From CAZTTG01 sp964615935 (GTDB taxonomy: Bacteria > Planctomycetota > UBA1135 > GCA-002686595): a DNA stretch of 64,000 bases. The stretch spans positions 12,316 through 76,315 of the forward strand of contig CAZTTG010000023.1 of assembly GCA_964615935.1 (NCBI GenBank). Direction: 5' to 3'. The notes under the pieces were generated by a model. The model had not been told where the DNA came from, searched no databases, and saw nothing but the letters and a program-made list of their open reading frames with translations. Each line of letters opens with the position of its first letter. Positions within the stretch are counted from its first letter, which is position 1. Made by a program: the position numbers and the translations under genes. Below are positions 42,811-50,648 of this stretch, piece by piece.

Positions 42811-43248
42811 TCAGAACGTCAGCACCGTCCAGTCGCCCTTCAGCATCGTCGTGAGCGGACGCCCCATGTACTTCACCTCGATGCCCAGCGCCTCCAGGTC
42901 GCCGGACACGCCGTATTGGTCGGCGCAGGCCTTGCAGGCCAGGAGCTCCACCCCGGCCTCGGCCATGCGCTGAATGGCGCCCTGCAGCTCCTGGTCCTCG
43001 GAGAGCAGCTTGGCCGAAGGCCCCCAGACGATGAAGCGGATCTCGTCCCACCAGCCGCCTCGCTGGGCCGCGCCGGTGTACATGAACACCATCTTGAGCG
43101 CCACGTCCCGATCGCCGCTGGTCCACAGGACGCCCAGTCGATCGGGCTCGGCCGCGGCTTCCTGGGCGGCGGGCGGCGCGTCCCCAACGGCGGCCCACAC
43201 GGCCGCGCCGGAGAGCACACAGGCTGCGATCATCGCCGGGACCTTCAT
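42811..43248 (-). CDS. Exported DsrE-like protein
   Basis: This 145-residue protein has a signal peptide (1-27, ending AWAAVGDA) and a DsrE-type alpha/beta domain: LGVLWTSGDRDVALKMVFMYT, EIRFIVWGPSAKLL, LQGAIQRMAEAGVELLACKACADQYGV, and LEALGIEVKYMG. The CKAC pair (C105, C108) is at the position of the reactive cysteine in DsrE/TusD-like sulfur carriers. Cytoplasmic relatives relay sulfur or act on thiols; export is unusual but occurs in DsrE-like proteins of unknown role. AGGAGGA lies 9 nt upstream of the ATG. It lies 153 bp downstream of, and in line with, the SGNH gene start and near the AraC-type regulator gene. Confidence 0.75.
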   Translation of the reverse strand: MKVPAMIAACVLSGAAVWAAVGDAPPAAQEAAAEPDRLGVLWTSGDRDVALKMVFMYTGAAQRGGWWDEIRFIVWGPSAKLLSEDQELQGAIQRMAEAGVELLACKACADQYGVSGDLEALGIEVKYMGRPLTTMLKGDWTVLTF

Positions 43249-43359
43249 GGTCTCGGTCCTCCTGCTCGTGGTTCCCTGCCCGAAGCTCGGCGGTGCACCG
43301 ATGCTCCGCGCGAGGGCTCACGGCGCGGGCCCCTGCCGGACCCGCGCCGAGGCGCGACA

Positions 43360-44292
43360 TCATCCGGAACCGGCCAGGGGAACGCAAACCTCCGTCCGGA
43401 GCTCCTCGGCCGGAGTGCTGCCCGGGTCGTTCAGGTAGATCTCGACGCAGGGGTCCTTGGACAGCTCCCGACCCGAGGCGGGCAGCCAGACCCCGAAGAT
43501 CGCCTCGTAGGTCCGGGCCAGGTTCTCGTAGGGCCCCTCGTGGATGGCCACCGCGTACTCGCCGCCGCGGACCTCCTGCACGTGGAAGGGGGCCTCCACC
43601 TCCAGCTCCCCGAGCATCTCGATGCAGGCGTCGTAGCGCAGCTTCTCCGGGGCCGTCACCTCGGGGTCGTCGTAGCTCAGGCCGAACATGCGTCCGCCGG
43701 CTCCCATCAGCCCCTTGGAGGCTGCGAAGCCGCAGAGCTGGCCCCAGGCCTGGCCCACCTGTTCGTAGGGCCCCACGTGGCGCAGACACACCGCCCGCAT
43801 GGCGGGGCGGTTCTCGATCTTGATCTCCATGAGCTCTCGCTCTCCTTTCGTCTGTGGACTGAAGGCCTCCACCTCTTCCGAGGGGGAGTAGTGAACCCTC
43901 GAGGGCGCGCTGATCCGGGGCACCAGCCGGTGCCTCCTGCGGAACTGCCCGGGGGGCTCGTCGAAGGCCGCCTTGAACGCGCGGGTGAAGGACTCCTGCG
44001 CCTCGTAGCCCGCGTCGAGGGCGATGTCGATCAGGCTCGCGTCGCCGTACTTCAGGCGGTGGGCGGCGCGCTCGAGACGCAGGCGCCGGACGTAGGCCTT
44101 GATGGACTCCCCGACCATGCCGGTGAAGATCCGATGGAAGTGGAAGGCCGAGAATCCGGCGATCCGGGCCAGCTCCTCCAGCGGCAGGTCCCGGTCGAGG
44201 TAGGCCTGGACGTGGCCCAGGACCCTCAGGACGCTCCGGTAGTAGCGGTTGGCGCTCCAGCGGAGCGCCGCGTCCTCGTCTCGCCCGGCCAT
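43360..44292 (-). CDS. AraC-family regulator with C-terminal GyrI-like ligand-binding domain
   Basis: This 310-residue transcription factor has an N-terminal AraC DNA-binding domain (about 15-115) with LEELARIAGFSAFHFHRIFTGMVGESIKAYVRRLRLERAA and DIALDAGYEAQESFTRAFKAAFDEPPGQFR. The C-terminal GyrI-like domain (about 150-310) has VCLRHVGPYEQVGQAWGQL and ending EIYLNDPGSTPAEELRTEVCVPL. Relatives such as Rob and SoxS-like fusions bind small molecules and control efflux or stress genes. It is divergent from the 1568-residue mosaic protein gene, with 105 bp between the starts, and could control it or itself. No Shine-Dalgarno sequence precedes the ATG at 44292. Confidence 0.9.
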   Translation of the reverse strand: MAGRDEDAALRWSANRYYRSVLRVLGHVQAYLDRDLPLEELARIAGFSAFHFHRIFTGMVGESIKAYVRRLRLERAAHRLKYGDASLIDIALDAGYEAQESFTRAFKAAFDEPPGQFRRRHRLVPRISAPSRVHYSPSEEVEAFSPQTKGERELMEIKIENRPAMRAVCLRHVGPYEQVGQAWGQLCGFAASKGLMGAGGRMFGLSYDDPEVTAPEKLRYDACIEMLGELEVEAPFHVQEVRGGEYAVAIHEGPYENLARTYEAIFGVWLPASGRELSKDPCVEIYLNDPGSTPAEELRTEVCVPLAGSG

Positions 44293-44397
44293 GGGGAGGA
44301 GTATCCCCGGCCGGGCGGCGGCCGTCTTGACCGTTCTTGCGGAAACGCCCGGCGGTCGAGCGCGAGCCGGACGCAGGTGGATAGGATCGCGCTGGAC

Positions 44398-47300
44398 ATG
44401 GTGACCATCAGCCGTCCGCGATACCTCGCCCTGGCGCTCCTCGCGATGGCGCCGTGGTCGGTCGCGGGCGCGCAGGGCGAAGCGCCGCAGGGCTCCGACT
44501 TCCCCCTCAAGTCGGCCGTCAATCGGGCCATCGCCCGCGGCGTCGATCACCTGAAGCAGCACCAGCGCCCCGACGGGGGCTGGCCCGGGCACGAGGGCGA
44601 GCACCCGGGGGGAATGACCTCGCTGGCGGCCTTCACCCTGGTGAAGTCCGGCGTGCGGCGCGGCGACGAGTCGGTGCGGCGGGCCCTGGCCTCGCTGGAG
44701 GGCGTGGAGATCCGGAGCACCTACTCGACGGCCGTGAACCTGCTCCTGCTCGAGTCCCTGCGCGAGCCCGCGCGCTGGCGCGGCCTCGCGGCCGAGCGGC
44801 TGGCCTTCCTGGTGGAGACGCAGGAGGCCGGGCTCTGGCGCTATCCCTGGGGCGAGACCGACATGAGCAACGTGCAGTTCGCCCTGCTCGGGCTGCGCGC
44901 CGCCCACCACATGGGCCTGGAGATCCCGCGCGACGCGCTGACCGACGCGGCCGCGGCCCTGTGGAACCTGCAGGTGGGCTCGAGCGGCTTCGCCTACAAC
45001 CCCGGCCGGGCGGCCACCGGCGGGATCACCGCCGCGACCCTGGCGGGCGTCGCCGTCGTGGAGGAGCTCTCCGGGGGCAACCCCGGCGCGCAGCGCATCC
45101 TGCGCAAGCACCGGCGGGAGCGCGCCGCGGCCGAGGCCTGGATGGACGCGAAGTGGGCCCCCGACCGCAACGCCTACGGTCCGCGCTCCTGGACGCCGGG
45201 CTTCTACTACCCCTACATGTGGGCGGTCGAGCGCTACTGCGCCTTCACCGGCCGCGAGGAGCTGGGCGGGCGGGACTGGTACCGCGAGGGCGCCCGGCAC
45301 CTGGTCGAGACCCAGCGCGCCGACGGGGGCTGGGGCGGCGGCCGGGAGGACACCTGCTTCGCGCTGCTGTTCCTGCGGCGCGCCTCCCTCTCGGGCGAGC
45401 GCGAGGAGCTGGAGGAGCTCGAGCGCGAGCTCGAGTCGGCGATCGAGCCGCCGCCGCCCGTGCCGCGCCCCGACCCCGAGGTGCCCTGGCTCGCCGACTG
45501 GCTGCTGGCCGGCCCCTGGAGCAGCTCGATGGAGGAGCCGCTGGTCGCCTCGCCCCCCTTCCGGCCCGATCGCGCGAAGCCGCGCGATCGCGGCCGGATC
45601 GCGAAGCGCAAGTGGGAACGCGCCAGCCTCTCGCGGACCGGCTGGACCGACCTCGACGCGCTGAGCTCCCGGGGCGGAGACCACCAGCTCTGGGCCCTGG
45701 CCTCGGTGCTGCGCTGGGAGCCGGGGCCGGAGGAGCCCGCGCTCCTCGAGGCGCGCCTGTGGCTCTCCTTCGAGGACGGCTGGAGCGTGTGGCTCGACGG
45801 CGAGCGCATCAGCTGCGAGCTGCGCGCCGGCGCACCCATCGTCGAGGACGTGATTCTCGACGTGGAGCTCTCCGCGGGCGACCACGTGCTGCTGGCGCTG
45901 GTGGAGGACCTCTACGGGGCGTCGGCCTTCAGCGCGCGCATCAGCGACCGCGACGGCGCGCCCCTGCCGCCCTCGCTGGTCGCCCTGGCCGATCCGCGCG
46001 ACCGCCCGCCGGCCAAGCGCCCGGCGAGGAGGCCCACGCGCGAGGCCGAGGGGGGAGGGGACGGCCAGGTCCGGGTGATCTCGAAGAGCACCCGCTTGCG
46101 GCGGGGAGCGCTCCTGCGCACCCCGCTGGTGATCGCCGCCGACGGGATCCGCATCGACGGCAACGGGGCGACGATCCAGGGGCCCGGAGCGCCGGGGGAC
46201 AAGGCCACCCTGGCGGGGATCGGCGTCCTCCTGGAGGGCCGCCGCGGCGTGACTATCCGCGACCTGAAGGTGCACGGTTTCGAGATCGGACTCTCGGCGA
46301 CCGATTGCGAGGACCTGAACGTCGAGGGCTGCGACCTCTCCGACAACTGGCACGATCCCGAGCACGGCTGGGGCGACGGGGAGCGCCAGGGAGGGATCAT
46401 CCTGACCCGGGTCCACCGGAGCAGCTTCCGCGACAACCGCGCCAACCGGGTCTGGAACGGCATCGACCTGTGGGAGAGCGACGACAACCTCGTCGAGAAG
46501 AACGACTTTTCCCACTGTTCCAACGTCTGCCTCAAGCTGTGGCGCTCCAGCCGCAACCGGGTGCTGGACAACGACCTCTCCTTCGGCCTGCGCATGAAGC
46601 CCGGCGAGGTGCACGCGCGCGACTCCACCTGCGTCCTGATCGAGACCGGCAGCGACGACAACCGCTTCGAGCGCAACGACATCACCCATGGGGGCGACGG
46701 GGTCTTCATCCGCCCCCTGAACGGCTGGGTCTCGGCGGGCAACGTCTTCGTCGAGAACGACTGCAGCTACGCCAACAACAACGGCTTCGAGTCCTGGAGC
46801 CCGGGCAACGTCTTCCTGCGCAACACCGCCAACCACTGCAGCTTTGGCTTCTGGTTGGGCGGATCGGACGCCACCGTGCTGATCGGCAACGAGGCGGCCT
46901 TCAACGGCCTGCCGGACGGCAAGCACAACGCCCCCGAGTCCGACTTCGGGCACGGCGGCATCGTCATCGTGCACGGCTCGGGCAGCCACGGCCTGATCCA
47001 GGACAACTGGTGCCACGACAACGCGGGCGGCGGGATCGTGTTCCGGGGGGACCTGGCCAGCCGCGGCGAGCGCTGGAAGATGCGGCACCTGGTGGTGCAG
47101 GGGAACCGCCTGGAGCGCAACCGCTGGGGGATCTTCGGCCGCTTCGCCGACGGGCTCTACCTGGCGGGCAACCGCTTCGAGGGCAACCAGGAGGACGAGC
47201 ATCTCGAGGAGGTCACCGGGATCCTCCGGGGCGAGGGCCCCCTCGAGCATCGGGAAGGGGACGCGCCGCAGGTCTCCTTCGAAGGGCCCGAGCGCGTCTT

Positions 47301-49104
47301 CATCGGCGAGCCGGTGCGCTTCGACGCCTCGGCCTGCGGGCCGGAGCTGCGCTATTCCTGGGACGTCGGGGGCACCGCCTACGACACCCCCCGGGTGGAG
47401 CACGTCTTCGAGGAGCCGGGCTTCCACCGCGTCAGCCTGACCGCCGACGACGGCCGCCGGGCGGGGCTGGCCTTCCGCGACGTCTACGCGATCTCGCGGG
47501 CTCCCGAGCCGGCCACCGAGGGCGGAGCCTCGAGCTGGGGCGGGTCAGCGACCGATGGCAGCGAGCTGCACCTCGCGGACTCGGGGGAGTCGCTGGTCGG
47601 CGAGAGCTGCGTGCACCTGCGGCCGGATCCCTACGGGGGCGGCGAGGTCTCGATCGTCCTGCCCGGTACCCGCGACGCGGGATGGGACCTGGGCGAGAAG
47701 CGCGAGCTCGTCTTCTGGCTGCGCTTCCGGAATCCCAACCGCGGCTTCCAGGGTCCCACCATCCTGCGCCTCTTCGCCGGGGAAGGGGTGTTCACGTACG
47801 TCCCGGTCCGGGACGGCCGGCCGATCAACCTGCTCTCCGATCTCCCCTATCCGGAGGCGCGCTACGGCTGGCTTCGCGTCGAGGTGCCGCTGCGGGGCGG
47901 GCCCGGCTGGATCCGCTCCGAGGGCCTGGGCGGGAACGCGCCTCCCCGCTACGAGGGCGACCTCGAGATCCTCACCCTCGAGACGCCGGTGCGCACCGCG
48001 GGCACCAGCTCGCTCGCCTCGGGAGGCGGCCACCTCTACTGCGCCGTGCTCGAGGGCGATCGATTCTGGCGCACGGCCGATGGGGTGGCCTGGGAGGAGC
48101 TGCGCGGGCCGCGGGCGGACCTCGGCAGCCGCGGCGACTGGATCAACGGCATGCTGGCGTGGCATGCCGGCGGGCTGATCCTCCGCCACCTCGATCCCGA
48201 GCGCGACGAGCACGGCGTGGAGTGGTCGCGCCTGGTGCGCTACGACCCGGCCGCCGACCGCTGGTACTGGCTGCCGACGCGCCTGGCCGCGGGCCACGGC
48301 AGCGCGGTGATCGGCGGCCGCCTCCACGCCATCATGGACAACTACGGCGGTCCCATCGGGCGCGTCGACCTGTCCGACCCGGGACCGCGGGCCGAGCGCA
48401 CGGCGCTGGCGGGCATCGAGGGCTCGAACCCCGGCTGGCTCAGCCGCGCCGCCCAGCTCTGCGCGCTGGACGGGCGTATCTACGGGATCAAGAACGACTG
48501 GACCACGCCACGGCCCCTGGGCGGGGAGTGCGGCGACCGCCTCTTCGCCTTCGATCCGGCCGCCTTCGACGCCTCGGACTTCGCCGGCGGCGAGCCCTGG
48601 AAGGACTCCAGCTGGAGCGCGGGCTGGACCCCGGTCGAGGACCTCGGCCCCCTGCCCTTCGAGGTCGGCCACGGCGCCGCCCTGGTGGCCCTGCCGCCCT
48701 CCTGGTGCGGGGCGATCGGCGAGCGCGGCGGGCTCTTCCTCGTCGCCGGCTGCTCTCCCTCCGACCACGAGGGGAGGGGAGCGCCCTCGGACCGCTTCGC
48801 CCTCTACGACCTGGAGAGCGCGCGCTTCACCCTCGGCTCCCTCCCCGACGTCACCGGCCACGGCACCTCGGCCGCCTTCCACGACGGGAAGGTCTTCGTC
48901 AAGCGCGGGGGCCTCTCCTTCGCCGCCTTCGACGAGGACCTCTGGTCGGTCGAGCCGATCCCGGCGGAGCGGGCCGAGCGCGCCCGCGGCCAGCTCGAGG
49001 AGCGGCGCATGAGCCTCGAGAGGGTCGACTGCCTGAGCCTTCGATTCGACTCCAACGGCCACCGGCCCTTCGACCTGTGGATCGACGGGCTGCGCTTCGA
49101 GTAG
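44398..49104 (+). CDS. Very large exported mosaic protein: toroid, beta-helix, PKD and propeller modules
   Basis: This 1568-residue protein starts with a signal peptide. Residues about 35-350 look like an alpha/alpha toroid of the prenyltransferase/squalene-cyclase repeat type, with recurring QRPDGGW- and QRADGGWGGG-like turns. A beta domain follows (about 400-545) with EDGWSVWLDGERI. Residues about 560-940 form a right-handed parallel beta-helix with repeats such as NRFERNDITHGGDGVF and GNVFVENDCSYANNNGFESW. A PKD-like domain (about 957-1030) contains RYSWDVGG and VEHVFEEPGFHRVSLTADDG. A carbohydrate-binding-like beta sandwich (about 1040-1200) and a kelch-like propeller (about 1205-1510) complete the chain. 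Beta-helices often are lyases or epimerases, but no catalytic set was identified. The BNR-4 gene begins 5 bp downstream. Confidence 0.85.
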   Translation: MVTISRPRYLALALLAMAPWSVAGAQGEAPQGSDFPLKSAVNRAIARGVDHLKQHQRPDGGWPGHEGEHPGGMTSLAAFTLVKSGVRRGDESVRRALASLEGVEIRSTYSTAVNLLLLESLREPARWRGLAAERLAFLVETQEAGLWRYPWGETDMSNVQFALLGLRAAHHMGLEIPRDALTDAAAALWNLQVGSSGFAYNPGRAATGGITAATLAGVAVVEELSGGNPGAQRILRKHRRERAAAEAWMDAKWAPDRNAYGPRSWTPGFYYPYMWAVERYCAFTGREELGGRDWYREGARHLVETQRADGGWGGGREDTCFALLFLRRASLSGEREELEELERELESAIEPPPPVPRPDPEVPWLADWLLAGPWSSSMEEPLVASPPFRPDRAKPRDRGRIAKRKWERASLSRTGWTDLDALSSRGGDHQLWALASVLRWEPGPEEPALLEARLWLSFEDGWSVWLDGERISCELRAGAPIVEDVILDVELSAGDHVLLALVEDLYGASAFSARISDRDGAPLPPSLVALADPRDRPPAKRPARRPTREAEGGGDGQVRVISKSTRLRRGALLRTPLVIAADGIRIDGNGATIQGPGAPGDKATLAGIGVLLEGRRGVTIRDLKVHGFEIGLSATDCEDLNVEGCDLSDNWHDPEHGWGDGERQGGIILTRVHRSSFRDNRANRVWNGIDLWESDDNLVEKNDFSHCSNVCLKLWRSSRNRVLDNDLSFGLRMKPGEVHARDSTCVLIETGSDDNRFERNDITHGGDGVFIRPLNGWVSAGNVFVENDCSYANNNGFESWSPGNVFLRNTANHCSFGFWLGGSDATVLIGNEAAFNGLPDGKHNAPESDFGHGGIVIVHGSGSHGLIQDNWCHDNAGGGIVFRGDLASRGERWKMRHLVVQGNRLERNRWGIFGRFADGLYLAGNRFEGNQEDEHLEEVTGILRGEGPLEHREGDAPQVSFEGPERVFIGEPVRFDASACGPELRYSWDVGGTAYDTPRVEHVFEEPGFHRVSLTADDGRRAGLAFRDVYAISRAPEPATEGGASSWGGSATDGSELHLADSGESLVGESCVHLRPDPYGGGEVSIVLPGTRDAGWDLGEKRELVFWLRFRNPNRGFQGPTILRLFAGEGVFTYVPVRDGRPINLLSDLPYPEARYGWLRVEVPLRGGPGWIRSEGLGGNAPPRYEGDLEILTLETPVRTAGTSSLASGGGHLYCAVLEGDRFWRTADGVAWEELRGPRADLGSRGDWINGMLAWHAGGLILRHLDPERDEHGVEWSRLVRYDPAADRWYWLPTRLAAGHGSAVIGGRLHAIMDNYGGPIGRVDLSDPGPRAERTALAGIEGSNPGWLSRAAQLCALDGRIYGIKNDWTTPRPLGGECGDRLFAFDPAAFDASDFAGGEPWKDSSWSAGWTPVEDLGPLPFEVGHGAALVALPPSWCGAIGERGGLFLVAGCSPSDHEGRGAPSDRFALYDLESARFTLGSLPDVTGHGTSAAFHDGKVFVKRGGLSFAAFDEDLWSVEPIPAERAERARGQLEERRMSLERVDCLSLRFDSNGHRPFDLWIDGLRFE

Positions 49105-49109
49105 ACGCC

Positions 49110-50432
49110 ATGGATGGACGCTCCCCGCTCCTGCTGCTCCTCGCCCTGGCCCTTTCCGGCTGCGCCGCGTCCCCGGAGGACGGCGGGCCGCGCGTCCGCC
49201 GGGTCCGGGTGGGGGAGGGCTGGGCGCGCAACTCCGTCAACGCGGTGATCTTCCGCCAGCACGCCCTGACCTCCTCCGGCGATCACCAGTACACCGCCTT
49301 CTACGACGGCGAGGCCCGGATGGTGCTCGCCCGGCGCGAGCTGGGCTCGGACCGCTGGGAGCTGCACCCCACGCGCTTCACCGGCAACGCGCGCGACGCG
49401 CACAACTGCATCAGCCTGGCGGTGGACGGCGAGGGCCGGCTGCACGTCGCCTGGGACCATCACGGGGGGGCGCTGAAGTACGCGCGCGGGATCGAGCCGG
49501 GCGGGCTCGAGCTGGGGGAGCCCGAGCCCATGACCGGCCGGCACGAGGACCGGGTCACCTACCCCGAGTTCTACGACCTCCCGGGGGGCGACCTCCTCTT
49601 CCTCTACCGCAGCGGCGGCTCGGGCCGGGGCGACACCCTGCTCTCGCGCTACGAGCTGGAGAGCCGGCGATGGACCCCGGTGGCGCACCCCCTGATCAGC
49701 GGCGAGGGCCAGCGCAACGCCTACACCAACCAGATCGCGATGGACCACCTGGGCCGCTGGCACCTGAGCTGGAACTGGCGCGAGACCGGGGGCGTCCAGA
49801 CCAACCACGACCTGTGCTACGCGGCCACCGACGACGAGGGGCGCACCTGGCGGCGCAGCGACGGCTCGATCTACGAGCTCCCCATCACCGCCGCCACGGC
49901 CGAGGTGGTCTGCCCGGTGCCGCAGGGCCACGAGCTGATCAACCAGGTGAGCTCGGCGGTGGACTCGGCCGGCCGGCCCATGCTGGCCACCTACTGGCGG
50001 CCGCCGGGGACCGAGGTCCCCCAGTACCAGCTCGTCTGGTTCGACGGCCAGATCTGGCGGGTCTCGCAGGTCGGCGAGCGCAGCCTGCCCTTCAGCCTCT
50101 CCGGCGGCGGCACCCGGCGCATACCCGTCTCGCGACCGGCCCTGGCGGTGGATCGGCGGGATCGGATCTACCTGCTCTTCCGCGACGAAGAGCGCGGCTC
50201 CCGCGCCTCGGTCGCCGTGTGCGAGGACCCCGAGCGGCGGCGCTGGGAGGTGCGCGACCTGACCCTCGACTCGGTGGGGCACTGGGAGCCCAGCTACGAC
50301 GCGAAGCTCTGGCGGCGGACCGGCGAGATGCACGTCTTCCTGTTGAGGGTCGGCCAGGGGCAGGGCGAGTCGCTCGAGGAGCTGGCGCCGCAGCCGGTCG
50401 AGGTGCTCGAGTGGAGGCCGCCCGGCCGGTGA
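49110..50432 (+). CDS. BNR-4 repeat beta-propeller lipoprotein, possible polysaccharide lyase
   Basis: This 440-residue protein has lipobox LSGC (C18) and a seven-bladed-propeller pattern of the BNR_4 family: DGEGRLHVAWDHHGG, TYPEFYDLPGGDLLFLYRSGGSGRGD, YTNQIAMDHLGRWHLSWNWRE and AVDRRDRIYLLFRDEE. The BNR_4 fold is shared with ulvan lyases of families PL24/PL25. H98 and H118 are 20 residues apart, the spacing I recall for the catalytic histidines of a PL25 enzyme, so a lyase activity is possible. It lies 5 bp after the mosaic protein gene and is probably co-expressed. Its last codons and stop (TGGAGGCCGCCC...CCGGTGA) recur as a direct repeat after the next gene. Confidence 0.85.
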   Translation: MDGRSPLLLLLALALSGCAASPEDGGPRVRRVRVGEGWARNSVNAVIFRQHALTSSGDHQYTAFYDGEARMVLARRELGSDRWELHPTRFTGNARDAHNCISLAVDGEGRLHVAWDHHGGALKYARGIEPGGLELGEPEPMTGRHEDRVTYPEFYDLPGGDLLFLYRSGGSGRGDTLLSRYELESRRWTPVAHPLISGEGQRNAYTNQIAMDHLGRWHLSWNWRETGGVQTNHDLCYAATDDEGRTWRRSDGSIYELPITAATAEVVCPVPQGHELINQVSSAVDSAGRPMLATYWRPPGTEVPQYQLVWFDGQIWRVSQVGERSLPFSLSGGGTRRIPVSRPALAVDRRDRIYLLFRDEERGSRASVAVCEDPERRRWEVRDLTLDSVGHWEPSYDAKLWRRTGEMHVFLLRVGQGQGESLEELAPQPVEVLEWRPPGR

Positions 50433-50439
50433 TCCCGCC
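50412..50439. repeat. 27-bp direct repeat, left copy, at the 3' end of the BNR-4 gene
   Basis: TGGAGGCCGCCC, two variable bases, CCGGTGA, one extra T, then CCCGCC. The copy covers the last six sense codons and the stop of the BNR-4 gene. It matches 52428-52454 with two mismatches and one 1-base gap. Confidence 0.75.
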
Positions 50440-50648
50440 GCCGCCTGCTCGCTCTCATCGTCCAGCCCGCGGCCATTCGCCGGATCCCATCTCATCTCGG
50501 CATCCCGTCCGACCCGCCCTTCCTCGCCCCGGCCGGCTCCTGTGGCCACCAGACCGGCTGCCCCTGTGAGGCTCCAGCCTCCAATCGACCCCTTGGAGCG
50601 TCTATCCTCCCTTCGGATCACCAGCCCCCAACCAAGAGGATTCCCACC

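Noticed and set aside
44321..44360. A promoter at TTGACC (44327) for the mosaic protein gene
   Set aside because: No acceptable minus-10 hexamer lies 16-18 bp downstream.
41245..44397. A 3.1-kb upstream extension of the frame of the mosaic protein
   Set aside because: It runs antisense to the SGNH, DsrE-like and AraC genes; a signal peptide begins at 44398, which is the natural start.
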